Counted from the first letter of the stretch, positions 9,970 through 18,743 are shown. The stretch is DNA of 64,000 nt from an uncultured Porphyromonadaceae bacterium (GCA_902495245.1 CABUWI010000001.1:186001-250000), one strand, 5' to 3'. Translations and numbers: made by a program. Notes: generated by a model from the letters alone, not told the origin.

Positions 9970-10925
9970 GAGGGCAGTTGCAGATACAAGAATATGACAT
10001 ATCCGACATAGCATGCAAGCATGAGCACACCTTCGCCTCGGGTTATTGTCCGCTGACCGATGACTCTTCCGCATATCCAGAAGAGGACAGACGCGCCAAA
10101 CATGACAATGAGGTCAAAAAGCGTGATGTTTCCGAACGACATCGGAAGAATTGTCGAAGCGAGGCCGAGCACGAAAAACACATTGAATATGCACGAGCCG
10201 ATGACATTGCCGAGACAGAGGCCCGGCAGCCCTTTGCGGGCGGCCACTATCGAAGTGGCAAGTTCGGGAAGCGAAGTGCCGGCAGCAACAATTGTCAGGC
10301 CGATGAGACCGTCGCTCCACCCCATGGCCTTTGCGAGTCCGGTGGCGCCGTCAACGAAAAGTTGGCCGCCATAAACCAGCGCGGCCAGACCGCCGGCAAC
10401 ATAGAGCAACGAACGCCACACGGGCAGAGACTTGATTTCAGTCTCGCTTTCAGTCGCGTCGTGGTTTTTGGCCTGCTTGAGCGTATAGCGCATGAAGACG
10501 ACGAAAAACAGCAACAGTATAAGGCCGTCAACGCGAGTGAGCGCCATAGGATTGCCGTCGAGCTGAGGGCTCAGCCCCATGACCAACAGCACGGCCGAAG
10601 AGAGTATGACCAGCGGAATGTCGTCGGTGAGCATCCCCTTGCCGACTTTTATCGGCTTGATGACAGCCACCGTGCCGACAATTACCAAGATATTGAAAAT
10701 ATTAGAGCCGACGATATTGCCGATTGCCAACGACGGCGCGTTTTTGACAGCGCTTATAATGCTGACCACCAGTTCGGGAGCGCTCGTCATGGTGGCTACG
10801 ATGGTCAGGCCGACCACGAAGTCGGAGATTCCGAGCTTCTTGGCGATGGCGGCCGAGCCGTCGGTCATGAAATTGGCGCCGACAAGAATCAGAACCATGC
10901 CGGCGACTAAAAACAGGAATGCCAT
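9966..10925 (-). CDS. CaCA-family calcium/sodium antiporter (YrbG-like)
   Basis: Inner-membrane cation antiporter of 319 residues. Two homologous halves of about five transmembrane helices each carry the alpha-repeats: first half VGLTIVATMTSAPELVVS followed by IGNIVGSNIFNIL, second half IGLTIVAAGTSLPELATS followed by LGNVIGSCIFNVF. The acidic residues in both SAPEL and SLPEL motifs, which bind the ion, are present. The family exchanges Ca2+ (or related ions) for Na+ or H+. It lies 15 bp after wecB and overlaps the GNAT gene by 4 bp; no functional link to sugar synthesis is obvious. Confidence 0.9.
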   Translation of the reverse strand: MAFLFLVAGMVLILVGANFMTDGSAAIAKKLGISDFVVGLTIVATMTSAPELVVSIISAVKNAPSLAIGNIVGSNIFNILVIVGTVAVIKPIKVGKGMLTDDIPLVILSSAVLLVMGLSPQLDGNPMALTRVDGLILLLFFVVFMRYTLKQAKNHDATESETEIKSLPVWRSLLYVAGGLAALVYGGQLFVDGATGLAKAMGWSDGLIGLTIVAAGTSLPELATSIVAARKGLPGLCLGNVIGSCIFNVFFVLGLASTILPMSFGNITLFDLIVMFGASVLFWICGRVIGQRTITRGEGVLMLACYVGYVIFLYLQLPS

Positions 10926-10940
10926 TCAGAAAAGTTTCGG

Positions 10941-12089
10941 TTATCGGAGTGTATCGGCGATACGAGGGCATGCCTTGCCGTCGCCGTAGGGGTTGACGGC
11001 ATGGCTCATCTTGTCATATGCCTCGCGGTCGGTCAGGAGCTCGCTGACAGATGAAACTATTGCGTCGTAGTCGGTGCCGACAAGTTTCACCGTGCCGGCT
11101 TCAAGGGCTTCGGGGCGCTCGGTCGTGTCGCGCATGACGAGCACCGGCTTACCCAGGCCGGGTGCCTCTTCCTGAATGCCGCCGCTGTCGGTGAGCACAA
11201 TATCAGATTTGCCCATCAGATTGACAAACGACAGATATTCAAGCGGTTCGATAAAAAACGCGTTGTCGCGTGCAGAACTGTCGCCGAGAATCTCTGCGAT
11301 GGGTTTGCGCACGTTGGGATTGAGATGCATGGGGTAAACGAAATCCACGTCGGTGAATTTCTCGGCCAACGTCTTGATTGCGTTGCAGATATTGCGGAAA
11401 CCCTCGCCGAAGTTTTCACGACGGTGGCCGGTAATCAGCACCAGCCGGCGCGAGCCGTCAAGACGCTCAAGATTATAGCCTGCCTTGAGCAGATTTGCCG
11501 TTTCGGCATTGCGCAGGGCAGCGTCCTCGTCAAGGCGGTGCTTGACGCTGATAAGCGCGTCAATGACGGTATTGCCTGTAACGGTGATTTTCTTTTCATC
11601 AACCCCTTCGGCCAACAGATTGGATTTTGAGAGCGGGGTCGGCGCGAAATGATATTCCGCCAGGCGTCCCGTCAGCTGGCGGTTCGCCTCTTCGGGCCAC
11701 GGGCTTTCAAGATTATGAGTGCGCAGGCCGGCTTCGACATGACCCACGGGAATATGGGCATAGAAAGCAGCCAGAGCCGTAGCCGTGGAGGTCGTTGTGT
11801 CGCCGTGCACCAGAATCACGTCGGGACGCACGTCTTGCAGCAAATCGCGCATGCCGGTCAACACTCTGCATGTGATGTCGGTCAGGTCCTGGCCGGCTTT
11901 CATGATGTTCAGGTCATAGTCGGGCTTGATGTCAAAAATTTCAAGCACCTGATCGAGCATCTGCCGATGCTGTCCGGTAACGGTTACTATGGTTTTGAAC
12001 TCTGAGGGGCGGCTTTGCAGTTCCTTGACCAGCGGAGCCATCTTGATTGCTTCGGGCCTGGTGCCGAACACGAGCATTACTGTCTTCAT
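10941..12089 (-). CDS. wecB: UDP-N-acetylglucosamine 2-epimerase (non-hydrolysing)
   Basis: Interconverts UDP-GlcNAc and UDP-ManNAc, the first committed step to UDP-ManNAcA. The 382 residues match WecB throughout: [14 protein letters not shown] at the N-terminus, [69 protein letters not shown] and [29 protein letters not shown]. It is third in a wecC-wecG-wecB run (33 bp after wecG), so product and next enzyme are made together for a surface polysaccharide or glycolipid. Confidence 0.97.
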   Translation of the reverse strand: MKTVMLVFGTRPEAIKMAPLVKELQSRPSEFKTIVTVTGQHRQMLDQVLEIFDIKPDYDLNIMKAGQDLTDITCRVLTGMRDLLQDVRPDVILVHGDTTTSTATALAAFYAHIPVGHVEAGLRTHNLESPWPEEANRQLTGRLAEYHFAPTPLSKSNLLAEGVDEKKITVTGNTVIDALISVKHRLDEDAALRNAETANLLKAGYNLERLDGSRRLVLITGHRRENFGEGFRNICNAIKTLAEKFTDVDFVYPMHLNPNVRKPIAEILGDSSARDNAFFIEPLEYLSFVNLMGKSDIVLTDSGGIQEEAPGLGKPVLVMRDTTERPEALEAGTVKLVGTDYDAIVSSVSELLTDREAYDKMSHAVNPYGDGKACPRIADTLR

Positions 12090-12122
12090 GATGAAATCGG
12101 TTATGGAGTATATTTGGTTTGC

Positions 12123-12821
12123 CTACAATTTGCCCGTATACAAGGCATAGGCGAATTTCAGATACGGAGTTATGCGCTTGATGCGGCTCGGCTGCGCCAC
12201 AAAGCGCCACAGCCACTCGCAGCCGCAAGCCTGCACGATTTTCGGAGCACGCTTGAAGTTGCCGACAAAAAGGTCGAAACTGCCGCCAAGGCCCTGATAG
12301 ACCGCTGTGTGATGCTGTTTGAGCCTTTGCATCAGCAATTCCTGTTTCGGCGAGCCCATCGCCACGAACACAAAGTCAGGCTGTGTGTGTTTCAGGTCAT
12401 CAATGAGGCGTTCTTCATCGCCGGGCTCAAAAAAACCGTTGCGGTATCCAGCAATGTTGATGTCGGGATACTTGGCCTTGAGCTGACTGACAGTTTTTTC
12501 GACGACCTCGGTTCTTGAACCTACAAGATAGAAACTTCGGGTGGAATGAAAACGGTCGATGATTTTAAGCCAGAGTTCACAGCCCGGGGTGCGTGAAACA
12601 TTCTTAAAGCCTTTGCGCCGGGCCACTTTCACAGCCCCGGCGCCATCGCAGTAACCGATATTGTCATTGATGACATCTATCAGCTCCGCGCGGGCGTTGA
12701 TGCATTTTTCTGCATTGACCGCCACAAGCATTCCCTTTCGCTTGTCGGCATATTCGATAAGGGCATCGGCCGAGTCGAAGGGGTGGACCTGTATGTTCTT
12801 GATTGTAAAAGTTTCCATCAA
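12123..12821 (-). CDS. wecG: WecG/TagA/CpsF-family N-acetylmannosamine(uronate) glycosyltransferase
   Basis: GT26-family transferase of 232 residues that adds ManNAcA or ManNAc to an undecaprenyl-PP-linked GlcNAc. Recognisable blocks are IGYCDGAGAVKVARRKG, SRTPGCELWLKIID, SFYLVGSRTEVVEKT, YRNGFFEPGDEE and FVFVAMGSPKQELLMQRL, all family hallmarks. Sitting between wecC and wecB (8 and 33 bp gaps) it most likely uses UDP-ManNAcA. The final residues (WLWRFVAQPSRIKRI) are the amphipathic tail thought to hold these enzymes at the inner membrane. WecG as against TagA activity is inferred from the neighbours. Confidence 0.92.
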   Translation of the reverse strand: MMETFTIKNIQVHPFDSADALIEYADKRKGMLVAVNAEKCINARAELIDVINDNIGYCDGAGAVKVARRKGFKNVSRTPGCELWLKIIDRFHSTRSFYLVGSRTEVVEKTVSQLKAKYPDINIAGYRNGFFEPGDEERLIDDLKHTQPDFVFVAMGSPKQELLMQRLKQHHTAVYQGLGGSFDLFVGNFKRAPKIVQACGCEWLWRFVAQPSRIKRITPYLKFAYALYTGKL

Positions 12822-12829
12822 TTACAGTC

Positions 12830-14044
12830 TTAGCGGCGCACTCCGCAGAAATCAAGCTCAATCTTGGCGGGATCGCACTCCAATTCTTTGAATTGGGTGT
12901 GGGCGGTCAGAAAAACCACGATGTCCGCGTCGGCATATGCCTTGCGATAGTCGTGAAGTTTGAACGAGGGGTGCTCCGAAATGTTAGGTTCGACAATCAT
13001 CAGGTCGGCGTCTTTGACCGCGCTGACAATGGCCGACGCAATCTTCATGGCCGGCGATTCGCGCAAGTCGTCGATATTCGGCTTGAATGCCAGACCCATC
13101 AGCGCTACTTTCGGGCGACGGTTTTCCGAAAGGCGGAAAGAAAGAATTGCATTTTTGATTTTTTCGGCAGTCCACTGCGACTTGTAGTTGTTGATTGCCC
13201 TGGCCGAAGAAATCAGTCTGGACTCTTCAGGATAGGCCGCCGTGATAAAGTAAGGGTCGACTGCAATACAGTGTCCCCCCACTCCACAGCCGGGCTGAAG
13301 AATGTTCACACGCGGGTGGCGGTTGGCCAGCGAAATAAGTTCCCAGACATTGATTCCGGCCTTGTCGCAGATAATCGACAACTCGTTGGCAAAGGCTATC
13401 TGCACATCTCGGCTTGAATTCTCCGTCAGCTTGCACATCTCGGCGGTGCGGGCATTGGTCATGTGGAGCTGACCGGTTACAAAGCGGCCATAAAAGTTCT
13501 TGGCCTCTTCGGTCGAGCGCTCGTCGATTCCACCAAGCACGCGGTCGTTGTTGACCAGCTCATGAATTACGTTGCCTGGCAAAACGCGCTCGGGGCAATA
13601 GGCAATATAGATTTTGCCTTTCAGTTCCGGGCGTTCGCTGAAAATAATATCGGCCATCTGTTCGGTGGTGCCCATAGGCGACGTCGACTCGATGACAAAA
13701 AGATTGCCTTCGCGCAAAAACGGAATTACCGAACGCGTGGCAGCCTCGACATAAGAGACGTCAGGCTGATGATCGCCCTTGAAAGGCGTCGGCACTACGA
13801 TGAAAAACGCGTCTGCGGCTTCGGGCACGGTCGATGCGCACAGCGAGCCGTCGGCAACTACCTTTTTCAACATTTCTTCCATGCCGGGTTCGATAAAATG
13901 GAGATGGCCGGCATTGGTCGCATCGACAATATCTTTATTTATGTCGACTCCGACCACTTCTACGTCGCCTTTGTCGGCCGCAATGATTGCAGTCGGAAGT
14001 CCAATATATCCGAGACCTATGAAACAAGCCTTATATTTGCTCAT
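12830..14044 (-). CDS. wecC: UDP-N-acetyl-D-mannosamine dehydrogenase
   Basis: NAD-dependent four-electron oxidation of UDP-ManNAc to UDP-ManNAcA. The 404-residue protein has a Rossmann start (CFIGLGYIGLPTAIIAADKG), the central UDP-sugar dehydrogenase domain with the catalytic cysteine Cys259 in GCGVGGHCIAVDP, and a C-terminal UDP-binding domain (VALMGLAFKPNIDDLRESPAMKIA). First gene of the wecC-wecG-wecB-antiporter-GNAT run, with its own -7 box upstream. Other UDP-sugar dehydrogenases share the fold; the adjacent wecB makes the substrate call firm. Confidence 0.95.
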   Translation of the reverse strand: MSKYKACFIGLGYIGLPTAIIAADKGDVEVVGVDINKDIVDATNAGHLHFIEPGMEEMLKKVVADGSLCASTVPEAADAFFIVVPTPFKGDHQPDVSYVEAATRSVIPFLREGNLFVIESTSPMGTTEQMADIIFSERPELKGKIYIAYCPERVLPGNVIHELVNNDRVLGGIDERSTEEAKNFYGRFVTGQLHMTNARTAEMCKLTENSSRDVQIAFANELSIICDKAGINVWELISLANRHPRVNILQPGCGVGGHCIAVDPYFITAAYPEESRLISSARAINNYKSQWTAEKIKNAILSFRLSENRRPKVALMGLAFKPNIDDLRESPAMKIASAIVSAVKDADLMIVEPNISEHPSFKLHDYRKAYADADIVVFLTAHTQFKELECDPAKIELDFCGVRR

Positions 14045-14072
14045 GATTTGGTGTTTTGCATAAATTAACGTG

Positions 14073-14080
14073 CAAAGTTA
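14073..14080 (-). promoter_or_regulatory. Putative wecC promoter (-7 box)
   Basis: Minus-strand TAACTTTG, 29 bp upstream of the wecC ATG. It separates the wec genes from the fdtA/fdtB unit that ends at 14124. A TTTG lies only 15 bp further upstream, closer than usual. Confidence 0.55.
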
Positions 14081-14123
14081 CGAAATAAATTTCAACAAAG
14101 CAGTCTGATGAAGTATAAAAATA

Positions 14124-15239
14124 TCATTTGCCAAAAGAGTTGACGGCCTCGATTACCATCGCGGCCTCCTCGTCGGTCATGACCGGCGATATAGGCAATG
14201 ACAATTCCGAGGCATGAATCCGTTCGGTTACCGGCAGCGTCATGGCGTTCCAGGCGGCATAACATTTTTGTTTGTGCGGCGCTATGGGATAGTGAATCAG
14301 CGTCTGTATTCCGCAATGGGCCAGATGCTGCTGCAGAGCGTCGCGGCGGTCGCACATGACGGGGAAAATGTGAAACACATGTCCTTTTCGGTCAGCCAAT
14401 CGCGAGGGCAGAATGACTTCACGGTTGGCGATTCCGTCAAAATACAAATCGGCTATGTGGCGGCGTCGTTCATTGTCAGCAGCCAAGAAAGGCAACTTTG
14501 CGCGCAATACGGCCGCCTGGAGTTCGTCAAGTCGGGAATTATAGCCAATATGGTCAAAAACATACTTTTTCGACGACCCGTAATTGCCGAGAGTGCGCAC
14601 CATCGCCGCCACGTCAGGATTATCGGTCGTAACGGCCCCTCCATCGCCCATAGCCCCCAGATTCTTGCCGGGATAAAAACTATGAGCGGCGGCATCGCCG
14701 AGACTTCCGGTGCGGCGCCCGTGATATTCACACCCGTGAGCCTGCGCATTGTCTTCGAACAACAACAGCTTGCGCCGACGGCAAATGTCGGCGATGCGTT
14801 CTGTATATGCGCAGCGGCCGTAAAGATGCACAATCAGAATGGCCCGCGTTCTCTCAGAAATTGCCTCTTCGATTTTACTGTCATCAATCTGCAACGTTTC
14901 GATGGAGGGCTCTACAAGAACAGGTGCCAGACCGGTTTCGGTGATTGCAAGAATCGACGCGATATACGTGTTGGCCGGTACAATCACTTCATCTCCCGGG
15001 CTAAGCATGCCAAGCTCAATGTATGATTTGAATATCAATTTAAGAGCGTCAAGTCCGTTGCCGCAGCCAATGGCATATCGGTTGCCGATAAAAGCGGCAT
15101 ATTCTGTCTCAAAAGCTTTATTTTCCTCGCCTTGAAGATACCAGCCGGAATCGGCCACTCGGCTCAGCGCGCAATGAATCGCCTCGCCGTGGGCCGCATT
15201 GATTTTCTGTAAATCGAGAAATTTAACTTCGGGTGTCAT
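14124..15239 (-). CDS. DegT/DnrJ/EryC1 sugar aminotransferase (FdtB-like)
   Basis: PLP-dependent aminotransferase acting on a nucleotide-linked ketosugar; 371 residues. Family blocks: FLDLQKINAAHGEAI, GNGLDALKLIFKSY, PGDEVIVPANTYIASILAI, the PLP-binding Asp in LLLFEDNAQAHG, the Schiff-base lysine in HSFYPGKNLGAMGDGG and GYNSRLDELQAAVLRAKL. Because it is preceded by FdtA-type 3,4-ketoisomerase genes, the best guess is amination at C3 to give dTDP-3-amino-3,6-dideoxyhexose (Fuc3N or Qui3N); the stereochemistry cannot be read from sequence. It overlaps the upstream cupin gene by 4 bp. Confidence 0.9.
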   Translation of the reverse strand: MTPEVKFLDLQKINAAHGEAIHCALSRVADSGWYLQGEENKAFETEYAAFIGNRYAIGCGNGLDALKLIFKSYIELGMLSPGDEVIVPANTYIASILAITETGLAPVLVEPSIETLQIDDSKIEEAISERTRAILIVHLYGRCAYTERIADICRRRKLLLFEDNAQAHGCEYHGRRTGSLGDAAAHSFYPGKNLGAMGDGGAVTTDNPDVAAMVRTLGNYGSSKKYVFDHIGYNSRLDELQAAVLRAKLPFLAADNERRRHIADLYFDGIANREVILPSRLADRKGHVFHIFPVMCDRRDALQQHLAHCGIQTLIHYPIAPHKQKCYAAWNAMTLPVTERIHASELSLPISPVMTDEEAAMVIEAVNSFGK

Positions 15240-15655
15240 AAATTCCTTTCTCTGAATTTAATAAATTCGTCATAGTCGCGAATGTAGTCCTGCTCGGCAT
15301 ACGGAGCTGAAGTTAATGACAAAGCGACAGCCCCTGATGAGAAATCATCAAGTTGATGCCATATTTCAGGTGGCAACAATAGCGCTTGCGTAGGTTTTGA
15401 AAGGCATACACTTTTCTTATTTACGCCATCATCGAGCAAAACATCGAAACTTCCGGAAACCGCCACTAACAACTGATACAACTCGCGATGGGCATGCGAA
15501 CCGCGGCTTTCGCCGCCAGGCACATCATATATATAGTACACGCGCGATATGTCAAACGGAATGTCCAGACTGCCCTGCACGGCGGTCAGATTTCCGCGGC
15601 GTCCGGCTTTATGCTTGGCCAGGTCAATCAGTCGGCAATCTTCCAGTGTGTTCAT
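15236..15655 (-). CDS. FdtA/QdtA-family dTDP-4-keto-6-deoxyhexose 3,4-ketoisomerase
   Basis: Single-cupin sugar ketoisomerase of 139 residues. It moves the keto group of dTDP-4-keto-6-deoxyglucose from C4 to C3, making the substrate for the neighbouring aminotransferase. Visible motifs are RRGNLTAVQ, YIYDVPGGESRGSHAH with the catalytic histidine pair His54 and His56, SGSFDVLLDDG and LLPPEIWHQLDDFS. Both ends overlap neighbours by 4 bp (ATGA). Compared with the upstream paralogue it keeps the complete HAH motif, so it is the better candidate for the active isomerase. Confidence 0.88.
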   Translation of the reverse strand: MNTLEDCRLIDLAKHKAGRRGNLTAVQGSLDIPFDISRVYYIYDVPGGESRGSHAHRELYQLLVAVSGSFDVLLDDGVNKKSVCLSKPTQALLLPPEIWHQLDDFSSGAVALSLTSAPYAEQDYIRDYDEFIKFRERNL

Positions 15656-16035
15656 AATTCGTCAATATTCCAGATATAATCAGCCTCGTCATATGGTCTT
15701 GACGCCAGAACGAGAGCTACGGAATTAGTCGAAAAGCCCGTGAGCTCGCGCCAGTGGCGTCGAGGCACCAACAGCCCTTGATACGAACGGTTCAACGTGT
15801 AGGTCCGCATCTCTTTGCCGTCAGACACTACGACGTCAAACGCACCCGAGAGCGCCACTATCAGTTCGTCGGTCTCACGAAAGGCATGCGCGTCGCGGCT
15901 TTCGCCGCCCGGCACGTCATATATCCAGTAGGCACGTGCAATCTCGAAGGGAATGTGGCGGTTCTCTTCGATGAACGACAGATTGCCTCTTTCGTCGGGA
16001 ATCTTCGGCAGTTCTATGATTTTTACAGTATTCAT
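15652..16035 (-). CDS. Second FdtA/WxcM-like cupin, HAH motif changed to HAF
   Basis: Paralogue of the downstream ketoisomerase, 127 residues from the ATG at 16035 (MNTVKIIELPKI). That start fits a promoter at 16050-16081 and gives the family's normal length; a longer frame to 16242 runs through the promoter and is unlikely. It shares DERGNL, IYDVPGGESR and SGAFDVVVSDG with the family, but the HAH pair reads His50-Ala-Phe52, losing one proposed catalytic histidine. It may have another substrate, act as a partner subunit, or catalyse a different step. It overlaps the next gene by 4 bp. Confidence 0.85.
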   Translation of the reverse strand: MNTVKIIELPKIPDERGNLSFIEENRHIPFEIARAYWIYDVPGGESRDAHAFRETDELIVALSGAFDVVVSDGKEMRTYTLNRSYQGLLVPRRHWRELTGFSTNSVALVLASRPYDEADYIWNIDEL

Positions 16036-16049
16036 GGTAAATATAGCAC

Positions 16050-16081
16050 CAAATTTAACAATTATAATTAACATGGCCAAA
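16050..16081 (-). promoter_or_regulatory. Promoter of the fdtA-fdtA-fdtB unit (-33/-7)
   Basis: Minus-strand TTTG (16078-16081), 20-bp spacer, TAAATTTG (16050-16057). Predicted transcription start near 16044 leaves a leader of only about 8 nt before the ATG at 16035. Confidence 0.7.
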
Positions 16082-16113
16082 TTTAGTCTGACACACCATA
16101 TTGATTTTTTGCG

Positions 16114-16121
16114 TAACTTTG
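16114..16121 (+). promoter_or_regulatory. Putative MATE gene promoter (-7 box)
   Basis: TAACTTTG in the context TTGCGTAACTTTGCGCC, divergent from the fdtA promoter. A predicted start near 16128 is only about 4 nt before the ATG at 16132, so either the mRNA is nearly leaderless or translation starts at the ATG at 16168 (MLHGPMAM). Confidence 0.55.
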
Positions 16122-16131
16122 CGCCGGATTT

Positions 16132-17505
16132 ATGGATAAAACAGCTAAAGCCGGCAAACAGGTTGATATGCTTCACGGTCCTATGGCCATGAAGATTCTT
16201 GTGTTTGCCATTCCGCTCATAGCGAGCGGCATTCTGCAGCAATCGTTCAACGCGGTCGATGTGGCCATAATAGGCCGCTATTCAACAAGCCGGGCCATCG
16301 CAGCCGTCGGCAGCAACGGCCCGATAATCAGCATCATGGTCAATCTGTTCTTAGGAATTGCCGTGGGCGCCAATGTCGTAATCGCCAATTATCTCGGCCA
16401 GCGCAATGCCGAAGCCGTAAGGAAATCCGTATCGACGGTAATGATTGTCGCACTCCTGTCAGGCTTTTTGCTGCTCGGCCTCGGCACAATGCTCGCCCGG
16501 CCGATTCTTGAGGCAATGAGCGCGCCGCCCGACGTTGTCGAACTCGCCACGCTCTATCTGCGCATCTTCTTTTGCGGAATGCCTTTTATGATGATCTACA
16601 ACTTCGGCTCGGCCATAATGCGCAGCATCGGCGACACGAAGCGACCGTTTTATTCTCTGCTAATCGCCACAGTGTGCAACCTTGTGCTCGACTGGCTATT
16701 CGTTGCGGTGTTTGACATGGGAGTGGCAGGCGTGGCCTGGGCAACAGTCATAGCCACCGGAGTGAATGCGGCCATCATGATTTGGTTTCTGCTCCGCGAG
16801 CCCGACCCGCTGACGCTTGACCTCAAACGTTGGGCTCTATCAGCGCCCGACCTCAAAAAGATGTTGCGCATCGGCGTGCCCGCGGGCCTGCAGGGAATGG
16901 TGTTTTCAATCTCGAATATCTTCATTCAGGCGGCAATCAATACGTTCGGAGCCGACGCCATAGCCGGGTCAGCCACCGCACTGACCTATGAGGCCTACTG
17001 CTATTATATCGTCTCCGCCTTCTGCGCGGCCACAATCGCCTTCACAGGTCAGAATTATGGCGCAGGTCAGGCACAAAGGTGCAAGCGAGTGGTGAGAATA
17101 TGCATGGCCTACAGCATTGTCATATGCGGACTTGCAAACTTGCTGATTACATGGCAGGAAGGATTCTGCATCGGAGTCTTCACGTCCGACCCCGAGGTAA
17201 TGCGCTACGCCTCTATGCGATTCCACACGGTGCTGCTCTTTCAGGCACTGGCAAGCACATATGAAATCTCGGGCAGCTATATGCGCGGACTCGGCTACTC
17301 GATGGCGCCGATGTTGCTGACGGTGTTCGGAACATGCGTGCTGCGTCTGTTCTGGGTGTCGATTTTCCGCACCGTTGACAATAGTTTCGAAACATTGCTG
17401 CTCATATACCCTATCACATGGATAGTTACCGGCGCAATGGTAATCGGCGCCGCACTTTGGGTGCAGCGCCGAGTCTTGGGCAAGCCGAAGCCGGCCACCG
17501 TATAA
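16132..17505 (+). CDS. MATE-family multidrug/metabolite efflux transporter
   Basis: Inner-membrane transporter of the MOP superfamily, 457 residues with about 12 transmembrane helices in two halves. The start region (MLHGPMAMKILVFAIPLIASGILQQSFNAVDVAIIGRY) and the second-half counterpart (MLRIGVPAGLQGMVFSISNIFIQAAIN) are typical of the MATE subgroup common in Bacteroidota, usually annotated as multidrug exporters coupled to Na+ or H+. Substrate unknown. It is divergent from the sugar genes and converges on the flavodiiron gene with a 10-bp gap and no visible terminator. The ATG at 16168 is a plausible alternative start. Confidence 0.92.
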   Translation: MDKTAKAGKQVDMLHGPMAMKILVFAIPLIASGILQQSFNAVDVAIIGRYSTSRAIAAVGSNGPIISIMVNLFLGIAVGANVVIANYLGQRNAEAVRKSVSTVMIVALLSGFLLLGLGTMLARPILEAMSAPPDVVELATLYLRIFFCGMPFMMIYNFGSAIMRSIGDTKRPFYSLLIATVCNLVLDWLFVAVFDMGVAGVAWATVIATGVNAAIMIWFLLREPDPLTLDLKRWALSAPDLKKMLRIGVPAGLQGMVFSISNIFIQAAINTFGADAIAGSATALTYEAYCYYIVSAFCAATIAFTGQNYGAGQAQRCKRVVRICMAYSIVICGLANLLITWQEGFCIGVFTSDPEVMRYASMRFHTVLLFQALASTYEISGSYMRGLGYSMAPMLLTVFGTCVLRLFWVSIFRTVDNSFETLLLIYPITWIVTGAMVIGAALWVQRRVLGKPKPATV

Positions 17506-17515
17506 CAACTCTCTG

Positions 17516-18673
17516 TCAGTTGTCAGCCAAAGCTGCAGCCAAGCTGTCAATCTGCGGCAGGTCGGCGTCGCGCATGCGGCTGCAGATGGTTACGGTAGTG
17601 TCGACAACTTCCATGTCTTTCATCTCGGCGAGCGCGTCGCGCATCAGTTTGCCGGCCACAGGCGCCCACGAGCCGTTTTCTATCAATGCGACCTTGCGGT
17701 TGCGGAGACCTTTTGACTTCAGACGGTTGAGAAAAATCTGCATCGGAGGGAACAGACCGGCATCATAGGTTGAACAGCATAGCGCCATGCGGCCCATACG
17801 GAATGCCTCGGCAACGGCAAACGAAACATCGTGGCGACAAAGGTCCATTTCAACCACCTCCTCCACACCATGCTTGCGCAATGCGGCAGCCAGGCGGTGT
17901 GCGGCTTCTTCCGTGCCGCCGTAAATTGAGGCATACGCAACCAGAACGCCGTCTGCCTCGGGTTCGTAGCGGCTCCATTTGTCATAAAGCTGCCAATAGC
18001 GGGCAAGATTGCCGGTCAATACCGGGCCGTGAAGCGGCGCTACGATAGAAAATTTCTGCCCAGCCAGTTTTTTCATGACAGCCTGGACACTGGTGCCATA
18101 CTTGCCGACAATGTTCGAATAATATCGCCGTGCCTCGGAGTCCCAGCCGCAATCGGTCGAAAAAACTGAGAATGTGCCGAACGCATCGGCCGAGAAAAGC
18201 ACGCCGTCGGTTTCGTCGAGGGTCATCATCACCTCGGGCCAGTGCACCATCGGCGCCGTAAAGAAGCGCAAGCGGGTGTTCCCGACTTCAAGCGTATCGC
18301 CGTCGGCCACGGTGATGTTTTCAAATTTCAAGCCTTCAAAGAATCGGAGAATCATTGACAGAGCCTTTGCAGTGGCCACGACGCGCGTCTGCGGATAGCG
18401 CTCGATAAACGCCCGCAGACTTCCCGAATGGTCAGGCTCCATGTGCTGCACTATAATATAGTCGGGCGTGCGGCCGGCCAGCACATCTTCGATTTCGGCA
18501 AGCCATTGGCCGCATCTGCGGCTATCGACAGAATCGACCACGGCAATCCGGCCGTCGTCAATAATATATGAATTATAAGACACACCGTAGAGCAGCGGAT
18601 ACTGATTCTCGAATTTTTCCAGATTATCGTCGTCAACGCCGATATATCCGATATGGTCAGAGATGTTAAGCAT
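17516..18673 (-). CDS. FprA-type flavodiiron protein
   Basis: Cytoplasmic O2- or NO-reducing flavoprotein that protects anaerobes; 385 residues. The N-terminal metallo-beta-lactamase-like domain keeps the diiron ligands: His77, Glu79 and Asp81 (QHMEPDHSG), His144 (PMVHWPE), Asp163 (FSADAFG) and His215 (APLHGP). The C-terminal flavodoxin domain starts near residue 250 (VLVAYASIYGGTEEAAHRLA) and binds FMN. No rubredoxin or reductase domain is fused, so electrons must come from separate carriers. It has its own -7 box at 18706 in a promoter region shared with divergent metF. Confidence 0.93.
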   Translation of the reverse strand: MLNISDHIGYIGVDDDNLEKFENQYPLLYGVSYNSYIIDDGRIAVVDSVDSRRCGQWLAEIEDVLAGRTPDYIIVQHMEPDHSGSLRAFIERYPQTRVVATAKALSMILRFFEGLKFENITVADGDTLEVGNTRLRFFTAPMVHWPEVMMTLDETDGVLFSADAFGTFSVFSTDCGWDSEARRYYSNIVGKYGTSVQAVMKKLAGQKFSIVAPLHGPVLTGNLARYWQLYDKWSRYEPEADGVLVAYASIYGGTEEAAHRLAAALRKHGVEEVVEMDLCRHDVSFAVAEAFRMGRMALCCSTYDAGLFPPMQIFLNRLKSKGLRNRKVALIENGSWAPVAGKLMRDALAEMKDMEVVDTTVTICSRMRDADLPQIDSLAAALADN

Positions 18674-18705
18674 TTTTACTGCGAATTGTTGTATTATTTC
18701 ATGTG

Positions 18706-18713
18706 CAAAGTTA
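18706..18713 (-). promoter_or_regulatory. Putative flavodiiron gene promoter (-7 box)
   Basis: Minus-strand TAACTTTG 33 bp upstream of the ATG at 18673, back to back with the metF promoter. A correctly spaced -33 TTTG is not evident. Confidence 0.5.
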
Positions 18714-18735
18714 GTGAAATTTGGCCGAAAATTTG

Positions 18736-18743
18736 TAAATTTG
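18736..18743 (+). promoter_or_regulatory. Putative metF-metH promoter (-7 box)
   Basis: TAAATTTG 21 bp upstream of the metF ATG at 18764. No cobalamin or SAM riboswitch could be made out in the short leader. Confidence 0.5.

Noticed and set aside
16036..16242. N-terminal extension of the second ketoisomerase
   Set aside because: The extension covers both divergent promoters and overlaps the MATE gene; the ATG at 16035 gives the family length.
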